Shown here one piece after another: positions 24,468-30,571 of a stretch of 35,581 bases of DNA. This DNA comes from JBEIFW01 sp040382215 (GTDB taxonomy: Bacteria; Actinomycetota; Acidimicrobiia; Acidimicrobiales; Ilumatobacteraceae), in NCBI GenBank assembly GCA_040382215.1, contig JBEIFW010000008.1, positions 1 to 35,581 on the forward strand, given 5' to 3'. The first letter of the stretch is position 1. The number at the start of each line of letters is the position of its first letter. Under the pieces are notes generated by a model that ran no database searches, had not been told where the DNA came from, and was given only the letters and a program-made list of their open reading frames with translations. The position numbers and the translations under genes were made by a program.

Positions 24468-25738
24468 ACCGGAACCTCGTTGTTGGTCTCGTCGTCGGTC
24501 TGGGCTGGGTACTCGTGGGGTGCGGTTCCGACGATGGTGATGCGGGTGCTCCGGCGGTGACGTCGGTCGTTGCAGCAGCAACCGCGGCTCCTGCGGGGCC
24601 GGCCTCGACTGCACGTCCGGGGGCGCCCACGACGGGGAGCTCGACGAGCTCGATCCCGTCGACCGGGTCGGCGACGCCGGCCCTACGCGGGCTTCGTGTG
24701 CGGCTCACGCAGGTCGGCACGTTCGACCAACCGGTGTCGGTTCTCGCGCGGCCGGGGGACTCGACCAGTGTTCATGTCGTCGAGCGGGTGGGCCGGATCC
24801 GGACGGTGCGCGACGGCGCAGTGGCCAGCGCGCCACTGCTCGACATGACCACCCGGACCCGGGCGGGCGGCGAACGGGGTTTGCTCGGAGCCGTGTTCTC
24901 GGTCGATGGGTCGTCGCTGTATGTCCACTACACGGACCCCACCGGGACCTCGATCGTCGATGCCTACGCCATGACGGCGAGCGGGTTGGCCGATCCGTCG
25001 ACTCGTCGGCAGGTGCTGTCGCTTTCGCAGCCCTACCCGAACCACAACGGCGGCGACCTCGCCATCGGGCCGGACGGGATGCTGTACGTCGCATTCGGTG
25101 ACGGCGGGGCCGGTGGTGATCCGCAGCGCTACTCGGACAAGCTGAATACCTGGTTGGGGAAGCTGTTGAGGATCGACCCTCGGCCGTCAGGCTCGGCTTC
25201 TTATGTGGTGCCGGCAGACAACCCGTTCGTCGGTCGGGCGGATGCGAAGCCGGAGATCTGGAGCGTCGGGCTGCGCAACCCGTGGCGGATCAGTTTCGAT
25301 CGAGCGACCGGTGACCTTTGGATCGCCGATGTCGGTCAGAACGCGCTCGAGGAGGTCAACCGGGCACGGGCGATCGACGGTGGCGGCAGGGGAGTGAACT
25401 TCGGGTGGAGCGCATTCGAAGGATCTGCGCGGTTCAACGAGGACGTTTCGGCTGACGGGGCCGTTCCGCCGTTGCACGAGTATCGGCACGGGGAGTTGGG
25501 GTGCTCGGTGACCGGGGGTGTCGTGTACCGGGGGCAACGGATCGCAGCGCTGCGCGGTGCGTACGTCTTTGCCGACTACTGCGTTTCCGGCATCCGAGCG
25601 CTGGACCCGGCCTCGCCATCGCAGGCCGTGCCGATCGCAAGCGGTGCGAAGGCGATCGTCGGGTTCGGTCAGGGTCCCGACGGCGAGCTCTATGCGGCCT
25701 CGCTCGATGGTCCGCTGTATCGGATCGACCCGTCGTAG
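24464..25738 (+). CDS. Lipoprotein, glucose/sorbosone dehydrogenase-like (PQQ-type beta-propeller)
   Basis: A 424-residue secreted lipoprotein. The signal peptide ends in the lipobox LVGC (Cys20), followed by a Thr/Ser/Pro-rich linker to about residue 75. The propeller domain then shows PNHNGGDLAIGPDGMLYVAF, a DGGAGGDPQ calcium-type loop, LGKLLRIDP and GLRNPWRISFDRATGDLWIA, all typical of the GSDH family (aldose sugar dehydrogenases). Such enzymes oxidise sugars at the outer membrane surface or in the periplasm using PQQ, but some members are not enzymes. The GTG at 24464 has an AAGGAG site seven bases upstream. Its last 49 bases overlap the convergent wHTH gene. Confidence 0.85.
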   Translation: MNRNLVVGLVVGLGWVLVGCGSDDGDAGAPAVTSVVAAATAAPAGPASTARPGAPTTGSSTSSIPSTGSATPALRGLRVRLTQVGTFDQPVSVLARPGDSTSVHVVERVGRIRTVRDGAVASAPLLDMTTRTRAGGERGLLGAVFSVDGSSLYVHYTDPTGTSIVDAYAMTASGLADPSTRRQVLSLSQPYPNHNGGDLAIGPDGMLYVAFGDGGAGGDPQRYSDKLNTWLGKLLRIDPRPSGSASYVVPADNPFVGRADAKPEIWSVGLRNPWRISFDRATGDLWIADVGQNALEEVNRARAIDGGGRGVNFGWSAFEGSARFNEDVSADGAVPPLHEYRHGELGCSVTGGVVYRGQRIAALRGAYVFADYCVSGIRALDPASPSQAVPIASGAKAIVGFGQGPDGELYAASLDGPLYRIDPS

Positions 25739-26313
25739 CCCGGCAGTGGGACGGTGGGCGCGTCCGGCGATCCGGCAACGCGATAGGTCGCTCGCCGGGG
25801 CCTCGAGGCGCGTCCGGCCAGCACTTCGTACCGGAGCATGTCGGCGAGGTGCTTGACCGGTTGGTGATGGCCGATGACATAGCCGTGCTCATGGAGGAGG
25901 CTGTGCAGATCGACCAGGGTGCGTTCGCCGTGCCGCTGGAGCAAGGAACGACAGACCTCCCGCAGCCGGGCGCCTGCGACAGGGAACGCATCCGGCGCGA
26001 CGGGAGCCAGGGCTGGAGCGTCGGGTTTGGGCCGGCGCCGACCGCCGAACTCGGTGCGGGGGGCGATGACGTCGTCGATCGACGCGACCTCGGCGAGCAG
26101 GGCCCGGCGCCGTTGGCCGAGGGCCACGACCGCACGGTCGAGACGTCGAAGGCGCTCGAGCACTGCGGCACGTTCGAGCACGAGACGAGCGCGCACGCCG
26201 GCGTTGGCGTGATAGCGACGCAGGGGCAGGCGAAGCCGGCCCAGAACGGATGCGAGTGCAGTCGTGGGATCTGGTGGGCGGGGTGGCAACTGATTGCCAT
26301 CGACGTCGGGCAT
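25690..26313 (-). CDS. Hypothetical coiled-coil/winged-helix protein
   Basis: A 207-residue protein I cannot name. Residues 40-84 form an Arg/Leu-rich coiled coil (ERAAVLERLRRLDRAV...), and residues about 115-180 look like a winged helix: LREVCRSLLQRHG, then LVDLHSLLHEHGYVI, VKHLADMLRYEV and a basic wing ending RATYRVA. That is a probable DNA-binding domain. The ATG at 26313 is my choice; the frame runs on to 26478 but that extension lacks coherent sequence. The coding frame is judged real from the regular helix pattern, since several frames are open here. Its 3' end overlaps the lipoprotein gene tail to tail. Confidence 0.6.
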   Translation of the reverse strand: MPDVDGNQLPPRPPDPTTALASVLGRLRLPLRRYHANAGVRARLVLERAAVLERLRRLDRAVVALGQRRRALLAEVASIDDVIAPRTEFGGRRRPKPDAPALAPVAPDAFPVAGARLREVCRSLLQRHGERTLVDLHSLLHEHGYVIGHHQPVKHLADMLRYEVLAGRASRPRRATYRVAGSPDAPTVPLPGYDGSIRYSGPSSEAA

Positions 26314-26504
26314 GACTCGGCCTCGGAAGCTGGAAGGGCCGCGCTGCGCAGCAACGTCGGTGATCGAGACCGTGCGGTGATGTCGACCTCTACCCGATGG
26401 CGGAAGCGTCTCACCACGGTGTTGCACGGATGAGGCAGCAGAATCGGCAGGACGTCTCAACGCCGCTGCGCCCATCACTCCCCCACTGCCCGAAATTCCG
26501 ACCG

Positions 26505-26611
26505 TATAGGGCGATTCGTTGACGATTCGAGGGGGTCGCCGTCACTGAGGGCGTGAGGAATACCGCCGTGCGTTCCTATCGCTCGGCGAATCGTCAACGA
26601 TTCGCCCCATA
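26505..26611. repeat. 25-nt inverted repeat, arms near-palindromic
   Basis: Arms 26505-26529 and 26587-26611 match at 23 of 25 positions in inverted orientation, separated by 57 bases. The right arm holds a perfect palindrome, CGAATCGTCAACGATTCG (26587-26604, two central bases unpaired); the left arm holds the same element with one change (26512-26529). ATAGGGCG also occurs as a direct repeat at 26506-26513 and 26609-26616. It could be a pair of operators, a small non-autonomous mobile element with terminal inverted repeats, or a large terminator-type fold. Confidence 0.75.
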
Positions 26612-26614
26612 GGG

Positions 26615-26686
26615 CGGGTCAAGGAGAGGGGGGCAGGGCGGTACCCCTGCGAAGGATGGGGAGGGGGAAGGGGACGGCTTGACCCG
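26615..26686. other. G-rich tract bounded by a 9-bp inverted repeat
   Basis: CGGGTCAAG (26615-26623) and CTTGACCCG (26678-26686) are inverted copies that enclose a G-rich plus strand with five runs of three or more Gs. It lies directly after the minus-strand DsbA-like gene. The repeat may help end transcription; the G-runs could form a quadruplex on the plus strand. Confidence 0.45.
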
Positions 26687-26690
26687 ATGG

Positions 26691-27323
26691 TCAGTCGAAG
26701 ATCGGTCGTGCTCGCACCGAGCGCTTCAGCTCGGCGAACCACGGGTTCGCGCCGAGTTCCGTGATCGCGTCCCAGAGACGAACCGCCTCCGGTCCGCTCG
26801 GCGCCTTCGAGATCACCGGGCCGAAGAAGCTCGGTCCATCGGGTGGCTGCCACGAGATGATCGGCGTCCCGACGTTGCCGCCACAGCGCGCCAGCGCTTC
26901 GTGGGTGGAGGCTTGGATCTCGGCATCGAACTCGGCGGCGTCCACGGCGCGGGCGAGCTCGGCCGCCAGGCCGAGCTCTTGCAGCGTCGCCCTCAGGTTG
27001 TCGGGATCGTCGAAGTACTCACGGTTGCCGCCGTTGTGCATCTGGAGGCCGTACGCCCGATAGAGGGCGCCGACCTGATCAGGCTGGCCAGCGGCCTTCA
27101 CGGCTGCGGCCACCCGGAGCAGGCGCAACCCGCGGCCGTGCACGAGGGTGTACCCGGGTGGGAAGTCCTTGTCGTAGTCCTTGCCGGCGTTCACCATCCG
27201 CAGCGAGATGAAGCGCCAGTCCACCGACATCGTCGGTCGCTCGGCCTGCACGTTCCGGATCCAGCATGAGGTGATCCACGCCCAGGGGCACACCGGATCC
27301 CAGAAGAATTCGACGTCAGTCAC
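26691..27323 (-). CDS. DsbA-fold protein, mycothiol-reductase-like, CPWA active site
   Basis: A 210-residue thioredoxin-fold protein of the DsbA/FrnE group, closest in look to the mycothiol-dependent reductase Rv2466c. The opening VEFFWDPVCPWAWITSCW aligns with the Rv2466c-type start, in which the active site reads CPWC. Here the second cysteine is Ala15, so Cys12 is alone; another Cys lies at position 20. SLRMVNAG and GTPIISWQPPDGPSFFGPV (the cis-Pro region) support the fold. A monothiol reaction with mycothiol is an inference. The GTG start at 27323 overlaps the end of the upstream gene by 8 bases; third gene of an operon. Confidence 0.83.
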   Translation of the reverse strand: MTDVEFFWDPVCPWAWITSCWIRNVQAERPTMSVDWRFISLRMVNAGKDYDKDFPPGYTLVHGRGLRLLRVAAAVKAAGQPDQVGALYRAYGLQMHNGGNREYFDDPDNLRATLQELGLAAELARAVDAAEFDAEIQASTHEALARCGGNVGTPIISWQPPDGPSFFGPVISKAPSGPEAVRLWDAITELGANPWFAELKRSVRARPIFD

Positions 27324-28263
27324 GCGCTGCTCCCTGTTCGTCGTCGGCCGTCATCCCGCTTCCCCGTCTCGCCAGGTCGTCGGCGCCTCCAGCCAGGTAG
27401 CCACCCCCGGCCCTTACCGTTCGACCCCACGGCCCGAGCAGTCCGAAAAGTTCCTCGACGTCCGTACCGAGGGCGGCGACTGCTCGATCGAGCGCAGCAT
27501 CGGTGCGCAGCTCGACCTCCTCGCGCAACGCGCGTCCGGCATCGGTGAAGCGTTCGTCCTCGCCGAGCAGTCCGCGGCTCTGGAGCCGTTCGACCCCTGC
27601 GGCCAACTGGTCCTCCGACCAAGCCCTTGTTCGGATGTAGGACTTGATCGGCAAGCCGAGGAACAGTTCGGTGAGCAGCCCGATCTCGACGGCGTCCAAT
27701 CCGGCTGCGACCCAGGCCGCCGTGTGGCTGTCACCCCGGTACTCGCGCAGCAGGTCGCCGTGGCGCCACATCGCCCCGATCGGGTCGTCCGGTACCCCGA
27801 GGCTCCGAAGGCCTGCGAACAGCGGACGGCCTTCGGGGGTCAGCGTGTCGGTCATGCGGGTGAACAGCTCCGTGACACGGGTCAGCCCGGCCGGCGCCGC
27901 GCCGAGGAGACGTCGGAGTTGTGCGACGGCACCAGCATCTCGGGCGGCGCAGATCGTCGGGGCGTCGGTGAGAGTCCAGCCGTACGTAACCGAAGGCACC
28001 ACGGCCGTCGGGTTGAACACGGCGAACGCCGAGGCCACCAGCTCTCCGGGGACCTGGCCCATGACCGACCCCCGGCTCGTGAAGTAGGCCGGCCCGTCGG
28101 GAAGGGCCACACCGCCGGCGAACCCGGGGCTCGGGTTGAACCCGAGGCGGACGTAGCCCTCATGGCATTCGGGCGAGAAGTAGACCTGACCAACGACGGG
28201 CTCGATCAGCGCGGCGAGCCGCCGAGCGACGGGAGCGTCGGTTGACGAAGCGATGGCCGGCAC
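27316..28263 (-). CDS. SCO6745-family (SalK-like) protein, copy 2
   Basis: A 315-residue protein of the actinobacterial SCO6745 family. Visible family features are VGQVYFSPECHEGY near the start, ASAFAVFNPTAVV, RPLFAGLRSLG and a C-terminal winged-helix-like part (TRAWSEDQLAAGVERLQSRG). The biochemical role of the family is not established; one member is named SalK. The GTG start at 28263 has AGGAG five bases upstream, and lies eight bases after the stop of the paralogous copy 1, so these are cotranscribed tandem duplicates. A 40-residue Gly/Ala-rich tail is absent from copy 1. It ends inside the DsbA-like gene start. Confidence 0.8.
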   Translation of the reverse strand: MPAIASSTDAPVARRLAALIEPVVGQVYFSPECHEGYVRLGFNPSPGFAGGVALPDGPAYFTSRGSVMGQVPGELVASAFAVFNPTAVVPSVTYGWTLTDAPTICAARDAGAVAQLRRLLGAAPAGLTRVTELFTRMTDTLTPEGRPLFAGLRSLGVPDDPIGAMWRHGDLLREYRGDSHTAAWVAAGLDAVEIGLLTELFLGLPIKSYIRTRAWSEDQLAAGVERLQSRGLLGEDERFTDAGRALREEVELRTDAALDRAVAALGTDVEELFGLLGPWGRTVRAGGGYLAGGADDLARRGSGMTADDEQGAARD

Positions 28264-28271
28264 GGAAGCTC

Positions 28272-29135
28272 CTAGATACGGGTGACAGTACGGGGATCGG
28301 TGGGGTAGCCCTTGGCCGCGACGACCGCTTCGGCCCAGGGCGTGAGCAGCTCGAGCAGCTCGTCGAAGTCGTCGCCGATCGCCTCGAGCACGCTGCGCTC
28401 CCCGGCGTCGGTCGCCCACTCGACCGCCTCCCGGAACGACACCCCGGCCGGAGTGAACTCGTTCGATGCGTCCACGATCCCTTTGTCCTTCAGCGACGTG
28501 TAGCCCTCGTCCATCGCCTCCTCCGACCAACCGCGGGTTCGGGTGTACACGCGAGCCGGCATCCGCCACCACAACTCGATCAACAGTTGGGCCTCGACGG
28601 GGAACAATCCTGCGGCTGTCCAGGCGGCGATGTGCGTGTCACCCCGGTGCTCGCGTACGAGGTCGCACGACCGCCACAGGTCGCCGAGCACCGTGCCAGG
28701 CCAACCGAGGGAACGGAGCCCGGCGAACAGCGAGCGGCCCTCGAAACCGGCTGCGTCGGCGCCGCGTCGCAGGAGCTCCGTTGCCCGTTCGGCGCCAGGC
28801 GGATCGGCGCCCAGGATCCGGGTCAGTGAAGCGACGGCTCCGCGCTCGCGAGCCGACAACAGCGCCGCCGGGCCTGCCTTGGCCCATGCTTCGTCGACGG
28901 CCGGTACGACGATCGCCGGATTGAACACCCCGAAGGCACTGGCGACGACGGCGCCGGGAACCCGACCCAAGCATGCCCCTCGGCTCCCGAAGTAGCCCGG
29001 CCACCACGACAACCCGTACTCGGCGTAGCCCGCTTGGGCTTCGGGGGCGAAGTACACGTTCCCGCAGATCGGCTCTACGGCATCACGGAGGCGCCGGGCG
29101 CGTTCGCGCAGGACGGCGTCGGAGAGGGTGCCCAT
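28272..29135 (-). CDS. SCO6745-family (SalK-like) protein, copy 1
   Basis: A 287-residue paralogue of the next gene: ICGNVYFAPEAQAGY, VASAFGVFNPAIVV, RSLFAGLRSLGWPG and YTRTRGWSEEAMDEG match it segment for segment. The winged-helix-like C-terminal part is present. I chose ATG 29135: TACCGT sits seven bases upstream on the minus strand, whereas the longer frame to 29174 starts inside the divergent promoter region. It leads a three-gene minus-strand operon ending at 26691. Function unknown. Confidence 0.82.
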   Translation of the reverse strand: MGTLSDAVLRERARRLRDAVEPICGNVYFAPEAQAGYAEYGLSWWPGYFGSRGACLGRVPGAVVASAFGVFNPAIVVPAVDEAWAKAGPAALLSARERGAVASLTRILGADPPGAERATELLRRGADAAGFEGRSLFAGLRSLGWPGTVLGDLWRSCDLVREHRGDTHIAAWTAAGLFPVEAQLLIELWWRMPARVYTRTRGWSEEAMDEGYTSLKDKGIVDASNEFTPAGVSFREAVEWATDAGERSVLEAIGDDFDELLELLTPWAEAVVAAKGYPTDPRTVTRI

Positions 29136-29142
29136 CCACCGG

Positions 29143-29148
29143 ACGGTA
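29143..29148 (-). promoter_or_regulatory. -10 box TACCGT of the SCO6745/DsbA operon
   Basis: Minus-strand TACCGT, seven bases, then the ATG at 29135. With the TACGGT box on the other strand (29182-29187) it forms a tight divergent pair of leaderless-type promoters inside 58 bases. Confidence 0.55.
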
Positions 29149-29181
29149 CCGCTCTCGCACCGCCGGCCCGGCACCCGCCGC

Positions 29182-29187
29182 TACGGT
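29182..29187 (+). promoter_or_regulatory. -10 box TACGGT of the acetyltransferase gene
   Basis: TACGGT is followed by CAAGCG and the ATG at 29194. The six-base gap fits a leaderless transcript. Confidence 0.55.
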
Positions 29188-29193
29188 CAAGCG

Positions 29194-29634
29194 ATGGCCA
29201 TCGTCACCGTCGACGTCGTCCGTGAGGTCAGCCCCGAGTTGGTGGATGCGATCGCCCACCTGCTCCCGCAGCTGTCTCGCTCGTCCCCGGCGCCCACGGC
29301 CGGCGAACTCGCCGAGATCGTGGAGTCACCAGCCACGGTGTTGTTCGTATGTCGGGTCGATGGATCGATCGTCGGGTCGCTGACCTTGGCCTTGTTCCGG
29401 ATCCCGACCGGACTGCGGGCATGGATCGAGGACGTCGTCGTGGATGAAGCGGCGCGCGGCCATGGGGTGGGCGAGCAACTCAACCGGGCGGCGCTCGATG
29501 AAGCGGCGCGGCGTGGCGCAAAGACGGTCGACCTCACGTCCCGCCCGTCGCGCGAGGCTGCCAACCGCTTGTACCAGCGCCTCGGCTTCGTGGCTCGCGA
29601 AACGAACGTCTACCGCTACTCGTTGGAGGACTGA
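29194..29634 (+). CDS. GNAT family N-acetyltransferase
   Basis: A 146-residue acetyl-CoA-dependent acetyltransferase. The core IEDVVVDEAARGHGVGEQLNRAAL carries the V-x-x-x-x-R-G-x-G acetyl-CoA pyrophosphate loop, and REAANRLYQRLGFVARETNVYRYSL is the usual C-terminal motif with the N-x-x-A-x-x-L-Y pattern. The target could be a small amine or a protein amino group. It starts 58 bases from the divergent SCO6745 gene and its stop is six bases before the small repeat protein, so those two are probably cotranscribed. Confidence 0.9.
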   Translation: MAIVTVDVVREVSPELVDAIAHLLPQLSRSSPAPTAGELAEIVESPATVLFVCRVDGSIVGSLTLALFRIPTGLRAWIEDVVVDEAARGHGVGEQLNRAALDEAARRGAKTVDLTSRPSREAANRLYQRLGFVARETNVYRYSLED

Positions 29635-29640
29635 GCACCC

Positions 29641-30030
29641 ATGCCGACGGTCGAGTGTCTGGCGGTCACCGGATCCGTCACCGTGCAGGGATCGATCGCC
29701 GTGGCCGGCAGCGTGGCCACCGCAGGGTCGGTCGCGGTGGCCGGGAGTGCGGCGACGGCGGGCTCGGTGGCAGTGGCCGGAAGCGCGGCGACGGCCGGGT
29801 CGGTGGCGGTCGCCGGGAGCGTGGCGACCGTGGGCAGCGCCGGGGTGCGCGGCAGCGTGCTCACGCTCTTCGGGGCGGCGATCACCCGGTGTGTGGCGAC
29901 GATCGCCTGCCTGCGCTGCACCCGCTGCGTGGGCTGCATCGGCTGTATCGATTGCGTGGGCTGCATCGGATGCGTCGGCTGTGTAGGCCTGCGCGGCGCC
30001 GTGGGCGCCCGCGGTGTGCGCGCCCGCTGA
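29641..30030 (+). CDS. Small hexapeptide-repeat protein with a CxxC-type cysteine array
   Basis: A 129-residue protein I do not recognise. Residues 11-72 are hexads of the type VAGSVA/TAGSVA, close to the left-handed beta-helix pattern [LIV]-[GAED]-x-x-[STAV]-x, including four 12-residue units at 19-66. After a short hydrophobic link (73-83) come cysteines at 84 and 90, then every third residue to 114 (nine in a row from 90), mostly as Gly-Cys-Ile/Val. The end is Gly-x-x triplets and arginines. The period of three is kept throughout. GGAGGA lies ten bases before the ATG. An antisense frame is also open, but the operon position favours this strand. Confidence 0.6.
   Translation: MPTVECLAVTGSVTVQGSIAVAGSVATAGSVAVAGSAATAGSVAVAGSAATAGSVAVAGSVATVGSAGVRGSVLTLFGAAITRCVATIACLRCTRCVGCIGCIDCVGCIGCVGCVGLRGAVGARGVRAR
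29695..29838 (+). repeat. Four 36-bp imperfect tandem repeats within the small repeat gene
   Basis: Units start at 29695, 29731, 29767 and 29803, each coding for a 12-residue unit such as VAVAGSAATAGS. The copies differ mostly at third codon positions (GTG/GTC, GGG/GGC/GGA), so they are old and diverged rather than a fresh expansion. Both the coding and one antisense frame share the same wobble positions, so this variation alone does not decide the strand. Confidence 0.8.
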
Positions 30031-30052
30031 GCACCGCCCGCCTGCCTTCCCG

Positions 30053-30487
30053 TCAGGACAGGTCTTCGGCCGCCTGACGCACCTGCCAGTCCTTGTCGGC
30101 CAGGGCGTGTGCGAGCGCCTCGTCCACTTCGGGGCCGTCGAACGGCGCCAGCGCCAGAACCGCACGACGTCGGATGGCGGGCTTGTCCCGGCAGGCGGCG
30201 AGGATGGCGTCGAGCCCGCGACCGCTGCTTCTCGAACGAGCACGTCGTCGTGGGCGGTGGCGAGGCGGGCCAGCGCCCGGCCCGGGTTCGGGATGCTCCT
30301 GCTCGCCGCAGGCCCAGCAGGCCATCTCGACGACCGTGGGAATTGCGTCGCCCAGCAGCCGAGCCACCTGCACGGCGGGTCGCCGGGCGGCGAGTTCGGC
30401 GGCGCGGCGTCGCACGGTCGCCGAGGCGCCGGCGAAGGCGTCGGCGAGGGCCCGGTCGTCGAGCAGCCCAGCGCCGTTCGTCCTCAT
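30053..30487 (-). CDS. HEAT-repeat protein paralogue with compensated frameshift, probably decayed
   Basis: A 144-residue shortened copy of the HEAT-repeat gene at 32450-33022. Both ends match well: VRRRAAELAARRPAV and VEMACWACGEQE in the first half, RRRAVLALAPFDGP and DWQVRQAAEDL at the end. In between, about 22 residues (GPGAGPPRHRPRRR onward) are unrelated. Reading the next frame there recovers the family sequence (RALARLATAH, then VLVREAAVA), so one extra base near 30270 and a 28-base deletion near 30213 together restore the frame. It also lacks about 35 N-terminal residues of the intact copy. Likely a pseudogene or a sequencing artefact rather than a working protein. Confidence 0.65.
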   Translation of the reverse strand: MRTNGAGLLDDRALADAFAGASATVRRRAAELAARRPAVQVARLLGDAIPTVVEMACWACGEQEHPEPGPGAGPPRHRPRRRARSRSSGRGLDAILAACRDKPAIRRRAVLALAPFDGPEVDEALAHALADKDWQVRQAAEDLS

Positions 30488-30516
30488 CTATCTGCGCTCA
30501 TAGCCTTAGGATTCAT

Positions 30517-30549
30517 ATGGACGTCTACCGCTACGACTTCGACGCCTGA
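30517..30549 (+). CDS. Possible 10-residue upstream ORF before the methyltransferase
   Basis: ATG to TGA encodes MDVYRYDFDA. It starts just after an A+T-rich patch with TAGCCT (30501-30506) and TAGGAT (30507-30512), either of which could be a -10 box giving a near-leaderless start here. The stop is 22 bases before the methyltransferase ATG, which itself has only a distant purine tract (GAGAGGA, 12 bases away). A leader-peptide role is an inference; the ORF could be chance. Confidence 0.35.
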   Translation: MDVYRYDFDA

Positions 30550-30571
30550 CCCGAGAGGACCGAGCAACGGC

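Larger units (their letters stand above)
26314..26690. other. 377-base intergenic region with inverted repeats
   Basis: No credible gene lies between the wHTH gene start (26313) and the DsbA-like gene stop (26691), both on the minus strand. The first 170 bases presumably hold the wHTH promoter, though I find no clear -10 box. The middle part holds a pair of inverted near-palindromes (26505-26611) and the right part a G-rich tract bounded by a 9-bp inverted repeat (26615-26686). It also contains short A+T-richer patches unlike the surrounding coding DNA. Confidence 0.7.

Noticed and set aside
25739..26433. Plus-strand open frame antisense to the winged-helix gene
   Set aside because: Its translation shows no regular secondary-structure pattern, whereas the minus frame gives a coherent coiled coil and winged helix.
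29695..29838. CRISPR-like array
   Set aside because: The repeats are contiguous 36-bp coding units without unique spacers and no cas gene is present.
29616..29966. Minus-strand Thr/Pro/Gln-rich 116-residue frame as an alternative to the small repeat protein
   Set aside because: It shares wobble positions with the plus frame, so codon use cannot decide, but it has no ribosome-binding site and is not in an operon, while the plus frame follows the GNAT gene by six bases with GGAGGA upstream. Rejected with moderate confidence.
29326..30243. Minus-strand 305-residue open frame across the GNAT and small repeat genes
   Set aside because: It is antisense to the acetyltransferase for much of its length and its repeats are only the mirror of the plus-strand tandem repeat. 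Its first residues (VREAAVA) are in fact a displaced piece of the frameshifted HEAT gene.
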